Shown: positions 8,161 through 17,659, counted from the first letter of the stretch. The stretch: 64,000 nt of DNA from Clostridium sardiniense (GCF_016907995.1 NZ_JAFBDA010000006.1:124001-188000), one strand, 5' to 3'. A program made the numbers and translations. Notes: generated by a model from the sequence alone, not told the origin.

Positions 8161-9980
8161 TAAATAATAAAAAAGATAGGAGTATATCTATTTTTAAAAT
8201 TCTAAAGAAGATAACACCTATGGTATTAAAAGCAGCTCCGATATATTTTATATTTATAATATTAGTAAATATTATTCATGCAGCTTTCTGGGTTTTAAAC
8301 ACAGTAGCAAGTCAAAAATTCTTTGATTCTGTAGCAGCTTTAACAGTTGGTGAAAATACGATGGCAAAAACTATATTAATGGCATTAATGTTAGGTGGGG
8401 TTTTAATAGGAGCTCAAATGCTAAATGGGATATCCAATTTTATGGGGAGTAGCTGGTGGAGTAAAGTAGCTGGATATATAACTAGTATAGTAAATAATAA
8501 AGTTGGAAATACGGATTCAATTTCTTTTGAAGATACTAATGTTTTAGATGATATAAATAAAGTACATGAAGGTGTTAGAAATAGTATAGGACTCATAGGA
8601 GTAATTACAATGATTGCTTGCATGTACATTCCATACTTTTTATTTATGGGAATATATTTATATAATTTAAAACCAATACTTGCAGTAGCGCTAATTTTTA
8701 TATTTATTCCAGTTGCATTAACTCAGTTTATAAGAATTAAAGTTTTTAGTAAATTAGAGGACGAGGTAGCCCCTATTAGAAGAGAATATAAGTATTACGA
8801 GGAATGCATAGGTAGTAGAGAATATTTTAAAGAAACACGTATTTTAGGTGCATTTGGATACTTTAAAAACTTATATTTAGATTCTTTAAAGTTATTAAAT
8901 AAAAAAGTATGGTGTGCAGAAAAAAAAATAAGATCTATGGAACTTGGCATGAAAGTTCTTACGCTACTTGGATATATTGGAGTACTATATTTGCTATTTA
9001 TTTGTTTAATTAATGGAGATATATCTGTTGGAGCATTTGGAGCTGTATTTTCATCAATAGGAATGTTGTTCTCAATAATGGAAGAAGTAATATGTAGACA
9101 TATAGGAGAAGTAACTCAAAATTTAGGAACAGTAAGGAATTTTATAAGATTTTTAGAACTGCCAGAGCGAAAAGGAGAAGAGGTTGAAATAAAAGACGTA
9201 CCAGATATAAAGCTTGATAATGTATCATTTGCATATCCATCTTCAAATAAATTATCTATAGAAAATATAAATTTACACATAAAATCAGGAGAGACAATTG
9301 CCATTGTTGGAGAAAATGGGGCAGGAAAAACTACGTTAGTTAAGCTTATGATAGGTTTATATCTTCCAACTGAGGGGGATATATTAGTAGATGGGTTTAA
9401 TACTAAGGAAGTTTCACAAAAATCTTTATACAAAGAAGTGTCAGCAGTATTTCAAAGGTATCAAAGATACAAAATGACTTTTGGAGAAAACATATCAATA
9501 AGTAATATTGAGTATGTTGATGATTATAATGTAGATAAAGATATTGCGCTTAAAAAAGCAGATTTAACTATGAACAAAGAAATATTTAAAGATGGCTATG
9601 ATACAATGCTATCAAGAGAATTTAATGGTGTTGATTTATCAGGAGGACAGTGGCAGAGGGTAGCAATTGCAAGAGGATTCTATTCAAATCATAATATGAT
9701 AGTTCTAGATGAACCTACAGCTGCAATTGATCCAGTTGAAGAAAGTAAGATATATAATAAATTTAAAGAAATGTCATATGGAAATACAGCTATAATTGTT
9801 ACTCATAGGTTAGGATCAGCTAAGATAGCAGATAGAATTGTTGTTATGGACAATGGTAAGATAGTTGAATGTGGAACTCATGAGGAACTTATAAATAAAG
9901 AAGGTAAATATAGAGAAATGTATAATGCTCAGAGTAAGTGGTATGTGAAATCAGAAGATGAAGAGATTATGGCTTTTTAG
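8157..9980 (+). CDS. ABC exporter half-transporter, subunit 2
   Basis: 607 aa. The ATG at 8157 overlaps the previous stop (ATGA) and has AAAGGAG at 8141-8147, so it is preferred over an in-frame TTG at 8148 that sits against the ribosome binding site. The membrane domain (about 20-320) precedes an ATPase with Walker A GENGAGKTT (about 384-392), signature LSGGQWQR (about 493), Walker B MIVLDEPTAAID and H-loop THRLGS. Both partners therefore keep complete catalytic sites, unlike many heterodimeric exporters with one degenerate site. The C-terminus ends in an acidic tail. A terminator follows at 10105-10140. Confidence 0.9.
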   Translation: MINNKKDRSISIFKILKKITPMVLKAAPIYFIFIILVNIIHAAFWVLNTVASQKFFDSVAALTVGENTMAKTILMALMLGGVLIGAQMLNGISNFMGSSWWSKVAGYITSIVNNKVGNTDSISFEDTNVLDDINKVHEGVRNSIGLIGVITMIACMYIPYFLFMGIYLYNLKPILAVALIFIFIPVALTQFIRIKVFSKLEDEVAPIRREYKYYEECIGSREYFKETRILGAFGYFKNLYLDSLKLLNKKVWCAEKKIRSMELGMKVLTLLGYIGVLYLLFICLINGDISVGAFGAVFSSIGMLFSIMEEVICRHIGEVTQNLGTVRNFIRFLELPERKGEEVEIKDVPDIKLDNVSFAYPSSNKLSIENINLHIKSGETIAIVGENGAGKTTLVKLMIGLYLPTEGDILVDGFNTKEVSQKSLYKEVSAVFQRYQRYKMTFGENISISNIEYVDDYNVDKDIALKKADLTMNKEIFKDGYDTMLSREFNGVDLSGGQWQRVAIARGFYSNHNMIVLDEPTAAIDPVEESKIYNKFKEMSYGNTAIIVTHRLGSAKIADRIVVMDNGKIVECGTHEELINKEGKYREMYNAQSKWYVKSEDEEIMAF

Positions 9981-10104
9981 TATAGGAAAAGGCAAATTTA
10001 ATCATAAGGAATAATTTAAGATGAATGATTTCTTATGAAGAGTAAAATTATAAAAAGTTTTTAAAAGACTACTTTCAACATGATATATGTATAGTATGTT
10101 ATAT

Positions 10105-10140
10105 TAAAAAGTCCAGCAAGTTTATTTGCTGGACTTTAGT
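10105..10140. terminator. Bidirectional terminator between the ABC exporter and a small minus-strand gene
   Basis: AAAAAGTCCAGCAA pairs with TTGCTGGACTTT. A-rich and T-rich flanks allow it to serve both converging transcripts. Confidence 0.8.
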
Positions 10141-10176
10141 TTGTAATAGTTTAGGATGATTTGTCTAATAATTAAT

Positions 10177-10425
10177 TTAATTGGTAGTATTACTCTTCTT
10201 TATACTTGTTATAGCTTGATATAAATTAAATAAAACTAACACAATTAAGCAAAACAATATTATATAAATATAAGGCAATGAATTCATATAATAATCTGTA
10301 TTTATATTTTGCGGCAATCTAGAATTATTATCTACTTTTATAGTCATCCAAAAGCTTATAAGCGTAATTATTGACATAATAATATTAAATAAATAAGCTT
10401 TACTGATTTTTTTAATATTACACAC
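10177..10425 (-). CDS. Small two-helix membrane protein, unknown function
   Basis: 82 aa if read from GTG 10425. Two hydrophobic segments lie at about 12-28 and 51-70, separated by a polar loop rich in Asn, and the tail is basic. The start is uncertain. AGGAGG occupies 10430-10425 and overlaps that GTG, so the GTG has no spacing. The best-spaced codon is ATT at 10416 (8 nt after AGGAGG), followed by Lys codons, a pattern expected for a true N-terminus. The real protein may therefore be 79 aa with a rare ATT start, or begin at the Met at residue 17. No family is recognised. Confidence 0.55.
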   Translation of the reverse strand: MCNIKKISKAYLFNIIMSIITLISFWMTIKVDNNSRLPQNINTDYYMNSLPYIYIILFCLIVLVLFNLYQAITSIKKSNTTN

Positions 10426-10430
10426 CTCCT

Positions 10431-10815
10431 TTTAAAAAATTATTGTTGTAAGATATAATTAAAAATAATAGACGTTCTTTGCTGAGTTATATAATACAAT
10501 TGTTATATAATTTATATATTTAATTATATGACAATTTCTATAAAATTATAATATATTGTAAATATCTGCATAATTAACTTTAAATGCTTTGTTTTCTTCT
10601 TCAAGTCTTTTAAATTTTCTTTTTAAATTTTATATAACAGAGTCTTTATTGTTCTATTATACTAACTAGTTTACATCTATATTATTCCATTTAAAATTTT
10701 AGTCTTCTTTTAAAAATATATGTTTTTAAATTTATATGGTAAATATTTATATTTAATAAGTGGTAATTTGATAGAAATATAAAAAAGTATGTATAATAGA
10801 GAGATAAAGACATTT
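10431..10815. other. Gene-free AT-rich stretch
   Basis: This runs between the divergent small membrane protein and the PHP phosphatase. It contains only promoter-like AT-rich DNA. A 27-codon open stretch on the minus strand (around 10560-10640) has no start codon. No conserved structure was recognised. Confidence 0.6.
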
Positions 10816-10832
10816 ACTTAGGAGGAAATAAA

Positions 10833-11612
10833 ATGAAAAGTAACTATCATACACATAATTATAGATGTAATCATGCTAAGGGAACTGTAGAAGAATACAT
10901 AAAAGAAGCTATTGCTGAAGGATTTGATGAAGTTGGTATTTCAGATCATCTGCCTCATCCAGGAAAAAATATTGATAATAAAAGCAGAATGAAGTATGAA
11001 GAGTTAGAAGAATATTTCAATGAAATAAATGAAGCAATTAAAAAATATTCTGATAAAATATCTATTAAAAAAGCTATTGAGTCCGAATACTTTGAAGATT
11101 TCGGATGGCTTTATGAAGAACTTATGGAGAAGTATAAAGTTGATTATCTTTTACTTGGAGTACACTTTTTCCCATATAAAGGAGAATGGTTTTATGTAGG
11201 GGGAATAGAGTTAACACCAGAGATATTAGAATGTTATGTAGACTATGTAGTAAAATCTATGGAAAGTGGATTGTTTAAATGTGTTGCACATCCAGATCTT
11301 TTTGGACTTAGTTATAGAGATTGGGATGAGAATACAATTAAGCAATCAAGAAGGATATTACAAGCTGCTGAGGATTTAAATATACCTCTTGAAATAAATA
11401 TTAATGGATTTAGAAAGCCTAAGGTTAGATATAATAACGGTGAACGATATAGTTATCCTATAAAAGAATTTTGGATATTATCAAAGGAATATAATATAAA
11501 GAGAATAATAGGAATTGATGCTCATGATCCGTGCCATATGAGAGATTTAGATATGGGATTAAATTTTGCAAAAGAACTTGGATTAGATGTTATAGATAGA
11601 TTAGAATTATAA
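10833..11612 (+). CDS. PHP-domain phosphatase, histidinol-phosphatase (HisJ/HisK) family
   Basis: 259 aa, typical of the PHP family. Metal-binding motifs are visible as HTH at residues 6-8, His14, ISDHLPHPG near residue 38, a central CVAHPDLFG and GIDAHDP near the C-terminus. The family hydrolyses histidinol phosphate or other small phosphates with a trinuclear metal centre. AGGAGG at 10820-10825 is the ribosome binding site. No other histidine biosynthesis gene is near, so the biosynthetic role is possible but not supported by context. Confidence 0.82.
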   Translation: MKSNYHTHNYRCNHAKGTVEEYIKEAIAEGFDEVGISDHLPHPGKNIDNKSRMKYEELEEYFNEINEAIKKYSDKISIKKAIESEYFEDFGWLYEELMEKYKVDYLLLGVHFFPYKGEWFYVGGIELTPEILECYVDYVVKSMESGLFKCVAHPDLFGLSYRDWDENTIKQSRRILQAAEDLNIPLEININGFRKPKVRYNNGERYSYPIKEFWILSKEYNIKRIIGIDAHDPCHMRDLDMGLNFAKELGLDVIDRLEL

Positions 11613-11700
11613 GATTATAATGATTTAAAATAGTGAAAGTGCAAATTATAGCTATTATTAATAATATAAAGTAAAAAAAATAAATACTTAATAAAATTAT

Positions 11701-11746
11701 AAAAGCTAAAGATAGTAGAGAAATATCTATTATCTTTAGCTTTTTT
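11701..11746 (+). terminator. Rho-independent terminator after the PHP phosphatase
   Basis: AAAAGCTAAAGATA pairs with TATCTTTAGCTTTT and a T run follows. The rest of the 307-nt gap before the Mur ligase (11613-11919) is AT-rich with no other recognisable feature. Confidence 0.85.
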
Positions 11747-11919
11747 AGAATATACATTAAAGTTAGCTATAGGTATTAAGCTTTCTCTTTAAATATATTT
11801 ATAAGGTAAGTTATTTAATGATTATGATAAACTATAAAATTACTTTGAATAACTTTAATATAAATTGAAAACTATAAGGTTAGCAAGGTAGAAGCTTTAA
11901 GTAAATAGGAAGAAGTGTG

Positions 11920-13545
11920 ATGCATATGACAGTAGAGAAAATTAGATTTCTAGCTGAAAAAAATATAAAAGGTATACCAAAGATTATCTATATAAAGGGA
12001 GATAATATAGAAGGTATAATAAAAAAATATGTAGATATATGCTCTTTACTAAATATTGAAGGAAAGATATTAGAACTTAAAGATAATGAAGCATATTTAA
12101 GCTATGATAGAGAAATGGTCAGTTCATTAATTATTTATGGAATAATAGATGATGAGGAAGAGGTTTATGAAAGAGCTAAGATATTATTAGAAGATGACTG
12201 GAGTTATGAGATAATAAAAGAATTAGATAGTATTAATATTCCATCAATAAATATTGATATTAATAATCTTAAAATTGGATATGGTAAAAATTCAATTATT
12301 TTATCAAAATCAGAAACTTGTAGTGTAGAAATATCAGAGGTTATTTCTAATTTAAAGGACAATGGTATTATTCCTATAATTGCAGTAACAGGAACTAATG
12401 GAAAGACAACAACAACAAGACTTATACATAGCACTTTATTATCCTTAGGATATAAGAGTGGAGCATCTACTACTGGAGGAATATATATAGGAAATAAAGT
12501 AGTTAAGACAGGAGATACAACAGGATATTATAGTGCTTTAGAGGTTCTTAAAAATAAGAATATAGATATTGCCGTACTTGAAACGGCAAGAGGAGGAATA
12601 ATTAAAAAAGGGTTAGGCTTTAAAAATGCTAAAGTTGGAATAATCACATCTTTATCAGAAGATCATATGGGAATGGAAGGGATTAATACAATAGAGGATT
12701 TAGGAAAAATAAAATCATTAATTAAAGAAGGTCTAGATGATGATGGTATTATGATAGTTAGAGCAACTAAAGATATAGTAAGACTTTTTAGTAAGAAAGA
12801 TAGATTAATATTATTTGATAATGATCCTAATGAATTAATAAAGGCACATACAGAAAATGGAGGGGAGGCATTTTATACAAGGGGGAAATTTATAGTACAT
12901 AATAAATTTGGTAAAGAAATTAAATTAGTAAATTTAAAAGAACTAGAGTTTACACATAACGGATTATCTAAAAGTAACACAAGAAATGTAATGACAGCAA
13001 TAGCTGCAATAAATAAAATTCATAATAATATTTATGAAGTAATTGATGCTATAAAAGGATTAAAATGCGATTTAAGTACTAATAGAGGCAGACAAAATGT
13101 TATAAATATAAAAGATTTTAAATTAATAATAGATTATGGACATAATAGCGAATCTTTTCATGAAGTATTCAATATGGCAAAATCTTTAAATCCAACCTTA
13201 ATAACTGGAATTATAACAGCTGCTGGAGATAGGAGCAATGAGCATATAGTTGAACTCGGAGAAATAACTGCATCTTATTGCCATAAGGTAATAATTAAAG
13301 AACAGGAAGACAGACGGGGAAGAGAAGAGAAAGAAACAGCAAAGCTATTATATAAGGGACTTAAAAATAAAGGATTTAATGATGATAAAATAACAATATT
13401 ACTTGAAGAAGAAGAGGCTATATTAAAAGCTTTAAACGAAGCAAAATCAGGAGAAGTAATAGTATCATTTAGTCAATTTTTAAACGTAACAATTCCAGCT
13501 ATAAATAAATATTTAAGAGAGAATGGATTAGAAGTTATTAATTAA
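11920..13545 (+). CDS. Mur ligase family protein, cyanophycin-synthetase-like
   Basis: 541 aa from ATG 11920. AGGAAGA at 11908-11914 fits this start; GTG 11917 and ATG 11926 are alternatives. The N-terminal ~145 residues resemble no domain I recognise and are not an ATP-grasp unit. A Mur-ligase ATPase core follows, with P-loop VTGTNGKTTTTR (about 155-166), a conserved TARGGI segment and the LSEDHMGMEGI motif, then a C-terminal Mur ligase domain (DYGHNSESFHE, AAGDRSN). The pattern matches the C-terminal half of cyanophycin synthetase. It probably ligates an amino acid or peptide to a carboxylate. Since the ATP-grasp half is missing, cyanophycin synthesis by this protein alone is unlikely. Confidence 0.8.
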   Translation: MHMTVEKIRFLAEKNIKGIPKIIYIKGDNIEGIIKKYVDICSLLNIEGKILELKDNEAYLSYDREMVSSLIIYGIIDDEEEVYERAKILLEDDWSYEIIKELDSINIPSINIDINNLKIGYGKNSIILSKSETCSVEISEVISNLKDNGIIPIIAVTGTNGKTTTTRLIHSTLLSLGYKSGASTTGGIYIGNKVVKTGDTTGYYSALEVLKNKNIDIAVLETARGGIIKKGLGFKNAKVGIITSLSEDHMGMEGINTIEDLGKIKSLIKEGLDDDGIMIVRATKDIVRLFSKKDRLILFDNDPNELIKAHTENGGEAFYTRGKFIVHNKFGKEIKLVNLKELEFTHNGLSKSNTRNVMTAIAAINKIHNNIYEVIDAIKGLKCDLSTNRGRQNVINIKDFKLIIDYGHNSESFHEVFNMAKSLNPTLITGIITAAGDRSNEHIVELGEITASYCHKVIIKEQEDRRGREEKETAKLLYKGLKNKGFNDDKITILLEEEEAILKALNEAKSGEVIVSFSQFLNVTIPAINKYLRENGLEVIN

Positions 13546-13583
13546 TAAAAATGTGTGTTTATAAAGTTAAGCACACATTTTTA
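13546..13583. terminator. Bidirectional terminator between the convergent Mur ligase and SDR genes
   Basis: AAAAATGTGTG pairs with the CACACATTTTT arm. Each strand ends in a T run, serving both genes. Confidence 0.85.
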
Positions 13584-13604
13584 TTCTTAATTATTTAAGG
13601 TATG

Positions 13605-14495
13605 TTAGCTTTCAACCATTGCACCACCATTTACATGGATAACTTGTCCTGTTACATATGATGAATCATCAGATGCTAAGTATACATAAGCAGGAGCAAG
13701 TTCAAAGGGCTGTCCAGCACGTTTCATAGCTACGTCAGATCCAAACTTAGTAACTTCTTCAGCAGAAAAACTTGAAACTATAAGTGGCGTCCAAATAGGA
13801 CCAGGTGCAACGGCATTAACCCTAATTCCATCTTTAATTAGTGATTGCGAAAGGGATCGTGTAAATGTTACAACTGCTCCTTTAGTTGATGAGTAATCTA
13901 TAAGATTTTTTTTACCTTGATAGGCTGTAATAGATGCAGTATTTACTATTGTGCTTCCTCTTTCCATATGTTTTACGGCTTCTTGTGTAAGATAGAACAT
14001 GGGATATAGATTCACTTTAAATGTTAATTCTAGTTGAGATTCTGAAATGCATTCTATGCTTTTTTGTGGAAACTGAACACCTGCATTATTTATTAATATA
14101 TCTATGCCTCCAAGAGTATCAACTGTAAATTGAACCAATTCTTTGCAAAACTTTTTATGCATTATATCACCAGGCATTAGATAACACTTACCACCATATT
14201 TTTCAATATATCTTTTAGTAGTCTCTGCATCCTCATCTTCATAAAGATAAGAAATTACAATATCTGCACCTTCTTTTGCAAAAGCGATTGAGACTGCCCT
14301 ACCAATTCCACTATCTCCACCTGTAATTAAAACACGTTTATTTTTTAACTTGCCACTGCCTTTATACTTAGGGTTATCAAATATAGGGCGAGGTTTCATT
14401 ATTGATTCGATTCCAGGTTGAAGCATCTGATGTTGAGGTGGAAAGTTTTTGGGTAAATCTTCTATATTTGTATTATTGTCATAATATGAATTCAT
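13605..14495 (-). CDS. SDR-family NAD(P)-dependent oxidoreductase (general stress protein 39-like)
   Basis: 296 aa. An N-terminal extension of about 50 residues (PPQHQMLQPGIE) is typical of the GSP39/YhdF/YghA subgroup. The Rossmann motif TGGDSGIG lies at 58-65, NNAG at 136-139, and the catalytic triad is Ser188, Tyr201 and Lys205 (YSSTK). The ending VTGQVIHVNGG is standard. On the minus strand, AGGAGG is well placed before the ATG. It is divergent from the FAD-Rieske gene, sharing a 126-bp promoter region. The substrate is not known; relatives are stress-induced. Confidence 0.9.
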   Translation of the reverse strand: MNSYYDNNTNIEDLPKNFPPQHQMLQPGIESIMKPRPIFDNPKYKGSGKLKNKRVLITGGDSGIGRAVSIAFAKEGADIVISYLYEDEDAETTKRYIEKYGGKCYLMPGDIMHKKFCKELVQFTVDTLGGIDILINNAGVQFPQKSIECISESQLELTFKVNLYPMFYLTQEAVKHMERGSTIVNTASITAYQGKKNLIDYSSTKGAVVTFTRSLSQSLIKDGIRVNAVAPGPIWTPLIVSSFSAEEVTKFGSDVAMKRAGQPFELAPAYVYLASDDSSYVTGQVIHVNGGAMVES

Positions 14496-14621
14496 TTAAG
14501 CCTCCTAAAGAATTTATATCGTTAGTTATTTTATGAAAGACTAGATATATTTGTGAAAAGGTGCAATATATGTCCTGTGTATATCATTTTAAAAATGGAA
14601 TAATAAAAATGAGGTGATTTT

Positions 14622-16061
14622 ATGGAATCTGTATGGAGTGAAAGTTGTAAGTTCAGAGGAAGGGAAGTTCTAAGTAAAGATATAAAAACTGATATTTTAA
14701 TTATTGGGGCTGGAATAGCAGGAATATTAACGGCATATATGTTAAAGCAAAATGGTAGAGAGGTAGTTTTAATTGATGGAGTTGAAACAGCAAGTGGAAA
14801 TACGAAAAATACTACTGCAAAGATAACATCTCAACATGATTTAATTTATAATAAATTAATATCAGAATTTGGAGAAGAAAAAGCTAGACAATATGCAAAA
14901 GCAAATGAACTTGCTATAAAAAAGTACAAAGAAATTATTGAAGAAAGACAAATAGACTGCGACTTTGAAGAGAAGGCTGCTTATGTATATTCACTAGATA
15001 AAACAGATATTCTTAAGGAAGAAGTAGAAGCAGCTAATAGAGTCGGAATTAATGCTGAATTTGTTGAAGAGACTAATCTGCCTTTTAAAGTTAATGGAGC
15101 TGTTAAGTTTAATAATCAGGCACAGTTTAATCCACTTAAGTTTTTAGAAAATATTTCAAAGGATTTAATTATCTATGAAAACACTAGGGCAGTAGAAATT
15201 AGAGAAAACTCAGTATTTACTGATAGGGGAGAAATAACTGCAGATATTGTAATTATAGCAACACATTATCCAATAATGAATGAACCTGGATATTACTTTT
15301 TGAAAATGCATCAAGAAAGATCCTATGTTATAGCTTTAGAAAATGTAAAAGATATTGATGGTATGTATATAGATAATGATAAGAGTGGATACTCCTTTAG
15401 AATGTATAAAGATTTATTATTGTTAGGTGGTATAAAGCAAAGAACAGGAGATAATGAAACTGGAGGAAGCTATGATGAGTTAAGAAGAGTTTCAAAAGAA
15501 TTATTTCCAAATTCAAAGGAAAAGTATTATTGGTCAGCTCAAGATTGTATGACTATAGATGGAATACCTTATATAGGTAGATATTCTGATGATACACCTA
15601 ATATATATGTTGCTACAGGATTTAATAAATGGGGAATGACAAGTTCTATGGTATCAGCAATGATAATATCAGATATGATCTTAGAAAAAGAAAATGATTT
15701 TTCAGAAATATTTTCTCCAAAAAGATTTGATTTGTCAGCATCAATAAATAATGTTGCTAAAGATATAAGTGAAACAGCTAAAAATTTTATTGCACAAAAA
15801 ATATATATTCCAAGTAGTCAAATAGAGCATATTAAAAATGGTCATGCTGGAATTGTTGAATATAATGGAGATAAGGTTGGTGTTTACAAAAATAAAGAGG
15901 GGAAAGAATTTATTGTATCAACAAAATGTTCTCACTTAGGATGCCAGCTTCATTGGAATGCAGATGAACTAACATGGGATTGTCCATGTCATGGATCAAG
16001 ATTTGATTATAAAGGACGATTAATAGGAGGTCCTGCAATTAAAGGACTTGTAGATGATTAA
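14622..16061 (+). CDS. FAD-dependent oxidoreductase with C-terminal Rieske iron-sulfur domain
   Basis: 479 aa. The DAO-type FAD domain (about 22-380) opens with ILIIGAGIAGILTAYM, the dinucleotide-binding motif. The Rieske domain (about 405-479) has the two ligand pairs in CSHLGC and CPCHGS with a WDCPCHGSRFD core, so a 2Fe-2S cluster is expected. This matches the YhfW-like fusion family. The last 8 nt overlap the start of the next gene, indicating co-translation with a tocopherol-cyclase-like protein. The substrate is unknown. Electron transfer between the flavin and the cluster is expected from the domains. Confidence 0.9.
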   Translation: MESVWSESCKFRGREVLSKDIKTDILIIGAGIAGILTAYMLKQNGREVVLIDGVETASGNTKNTTAKITSQHDLIYNKLISEFGEEKARQYAKANELAIKKYKEIIEERQIDCDFEEKAAYVYSLDKTDILKEEVEAANRVGINAEFVEETNLPFKVNGAVKFNNQAQFNPLKFLENISKDLIIYENTRAVEIRENSVFTDRGEITADIVIIATHYPIMNEPGYYFLKMHQERSYVIALENVKDIDGMYIDNDKSGYSFRMYKDLLLLGGIKQRTGDNETGGSYDELRRVSKELFPNSKEKYYWSAQDCMTIDGIPYIGRYSDDTPNIYVATGFNKWGMTSSMVSAMIISDMILEKENDFSEIFSPKRFDLSASINNVAKDISETAKNFIAQKIYIPSSQIEHIKNGHAGIVEYNGDKVGVYKNKEGKEFIVSTKCSHLGCQLHWNADELTWDCPCHGSRFDYKGRLIGGPAIKGLVDD

Positions 16062-16941
16062 TTTCCATGGTGAACATAAGACAAAGAACTTTTTTGAAGG
16101 ATGGTATTTTAAGCATCAAAAAAATGAGAACACTATAGCCTTTATACCTGGAATAAATATTGATAAATATGGAAATAAATCAGCATTTATTCAAGTGATA
16201 ACAAATACAAATTCTTATAATATTAAATATTCATTTTTAGATTTTAAATGTAGTAAAGATGAATTAGAAATACAAATTGGTAAAAGCATTTTTTCAAAAG
16301 AAGGTATTGATATAAATATAGAGAATAGGGATATATCTATTAGAGGAAAAATTAATTATAAGGAATTTACCACTATAGAATATGACATTATGGGACCATT
16401 TCGTGAAATCCCATTTATGGAGTGTAATCATGGAGTTATAAGTTTATACCATAAGCTAACTGGGAGTATAAAGCTAAATGATAAGGAAATAGATTTTAAA
16501 GATGGAGTAGGATATATAGAGAAAGATTGGGGAAGTTCTTTTCCTAAAGAATATTTATGGATACAGTGTAATTGCTTTGAAAATCATGAATGTTCAATAA
16601 TGGTATCTATTGCGGATATTCCATTTATGGGAATAAATTTTAGAGGTTGCATATGTAGTGTTTATTATGAAGGCGAGGAATATAGGTTAGCTACATACAA
16701 TGGAGTGAAAATAGTCAATTGCAATGATAAATCTGTTTTATTAAAAAGAGGGAAGTATAAATTGAAAGTTTACTTCACAAACAATAGTGCACAAAATTTA
16801 TTAGCTCCAGAGAATGGGGATATGTCAAGGATAATACAAGAAAATTTAGCATGTAGAGGAAGATTCGAATTTTATATTGATGATGAATTAATATTTAATT
16901 TATACAGCAATAATTGTAGTTTTGAATATTTAGCAAAATAG
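16054..16941 (+). CDS. Tocopherol-cyclase-like family protein
   Basis: 295 aa. It opens with HGEHKTKNFFEGWYFKH; the FEGWYFKH signature is characteristic of the tocopherol cyclase-like family. Other aromatic-rich conserved segments follow (GVGYIEKDWGSSFPK, YLWIQCNCF). Plant members close the chromanol ring of vitamin E. Bacterial members lack a known role and are predicted to have a lipocalin-like ligand-binding fold. ATG 16054 overlaps the previous stop (ATGATTAA), with AAAGGA at 16041-16046, so it is coupled to the FAD-Rieske gene. An anaerobe is not expected to make tocopherol, so the ligand is probably another lipid or isoprenoid. Confidence 0.78.
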   Translation: MINFHGEHKTKNFFEGWYFKHQKNENTIAFIPGINIDKYGNKSAFIQVITNTNSYNIKYSFLDFKCSKDELEIQIGKSIFSKEGIDINIENRDISIRGKINYKEFTTIEYDIMGPFREIPFMECNHGVISLYHKLTGSIKLNDKEIDFKDGVGYIEKDWGSSFPKEYLWIQCNCFENHECSIMVSIADIPFMGINFRGCICSVYYEGEEYRLATYNGVKIVNCNDKSVLLKRGKYKLKVYFTNNSAQNLLAPENGDMSRIIQENLACRGRFEFYIDDELIFNLYSNNCSFEYLAK

Positions 16942-17000
16942 TTTTATTTATATATAATATGTGGCACTTAATAGTTTTAAATGAATATACTTATTATTAG

Positions 17001-17043
17001 GGAGGGCATCTTAAAAGGTCATATTTCTTTTAAGGTTTCCTCC
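17001..17043 (+). promoter_or_regulatory. Two-part inverted repeat in the leader of the next gene
   Basis: GGAGG and CTTAAAAG on the left pair with CTTTTAAG and CCTCC on the right around a 9-nt loop. No U tail follows, so a terminator is unlikely. The left arm contains a ribosome-binding-site-like GGAGG that would be sequestered. It lies 36 nt upstream of the gene at 17079. Confidence 0.4.
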
Positions 17044-17078
17044 TTTAAGCATATGAGGAAGAAGGTGTATTCATAAAT

Positions 17079-17465
17079 ATGGAGAGATTAGAAAGAATTT
17101 TTAAAGAAGCATCCCTTAGAGCAGTAATTTTTTCAAAAGATAACTTAGGCGTAAAACTTGACTTTTCAGAAGATAGCTTAGTATGGCTAGATGATATATT
17201 AGAAGTATTTCATAAAGCAAATGAAAATACTCAATTTGATAACGATAGAATATTAGATTTATCTATGACATTTGGTGGATATCTTGGAGAAGTTATTAGT
17301 AAAAATATTGGTGGAGTATGGGAAGAAAATGATGGGAAGACAATATTCTTGGAAGTAAATGATAATAAGGTATTACCTTTAAATATAGTTTATAAAAGAA
17401 TAAATATTGGAGAAAGGGCATCGGTAAAACGGTGGTATAGTAAGTTTAAAGAAAAATTATGTTAG
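17079..17465 (+). CDS. Hypothetical protein, 128 aa
   Basis: Soluble acidic protein; no family is recognised with certainty. An N-terminal helix (MERLERIFKEASLRA) is followed by a segment with a short Gly-containing motif (SMTFGGYLGEVI) and WEENDGKTIFLEVN. The pattern resembles small uncharacterised proteins of the DUF3806 type, but this is only an impression. GAAGGTG at 17061-17067 is a plausible ribosome binding site. It is a single gene ended by a strong terminator. Confidence 0.6.
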   Translation: MERLERIFKEASLRAVIFSKDNLGVKLDFSEDSLVWLDDILEVFHKANENTQFDNDRILDLSMTFGGYLGEVISKNIGGVWEENDGKTIFLEVNDNKVLPLNIVYKRINIGERASVKRWYSKFKEKLC

Positions 17466-17486
17466 AAGAAGAAGAGCGGAAGATTT

Positions 17487-17522
17487 AAAAGCAATCTAGA
17501 ATAAAATATCTAGGTTGCTTTT
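17487..17522 (+). terminator. Rho-independent terminator
   Basis: AAAAGCAATCTAGA pairs with TCTAGGTTGCTTTT (one G-T pair) across a 7-8 nt loop. Confidence 0.85.
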
Positions 17523-17659
17523 AATTTATTATGAATTATAATATTTTTTATAAGAATTTAAATGATTTTATTATATAAAAATTTTAATCTGTTAAATAAC
17601 CTTAAAATAAAATATAATGGTTAATAGAAGTTTAAATTATTAAAACTAGGAGAATACGT

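Noticed and set aside
10560-10645. Minus-strand segment reading NLKRKFKRLEEENKAFK, reminiscent of transposase coiled coils
   Set aside because: Only 27 codons between stops, with no start and no neighbouring element ends; chance is likely.
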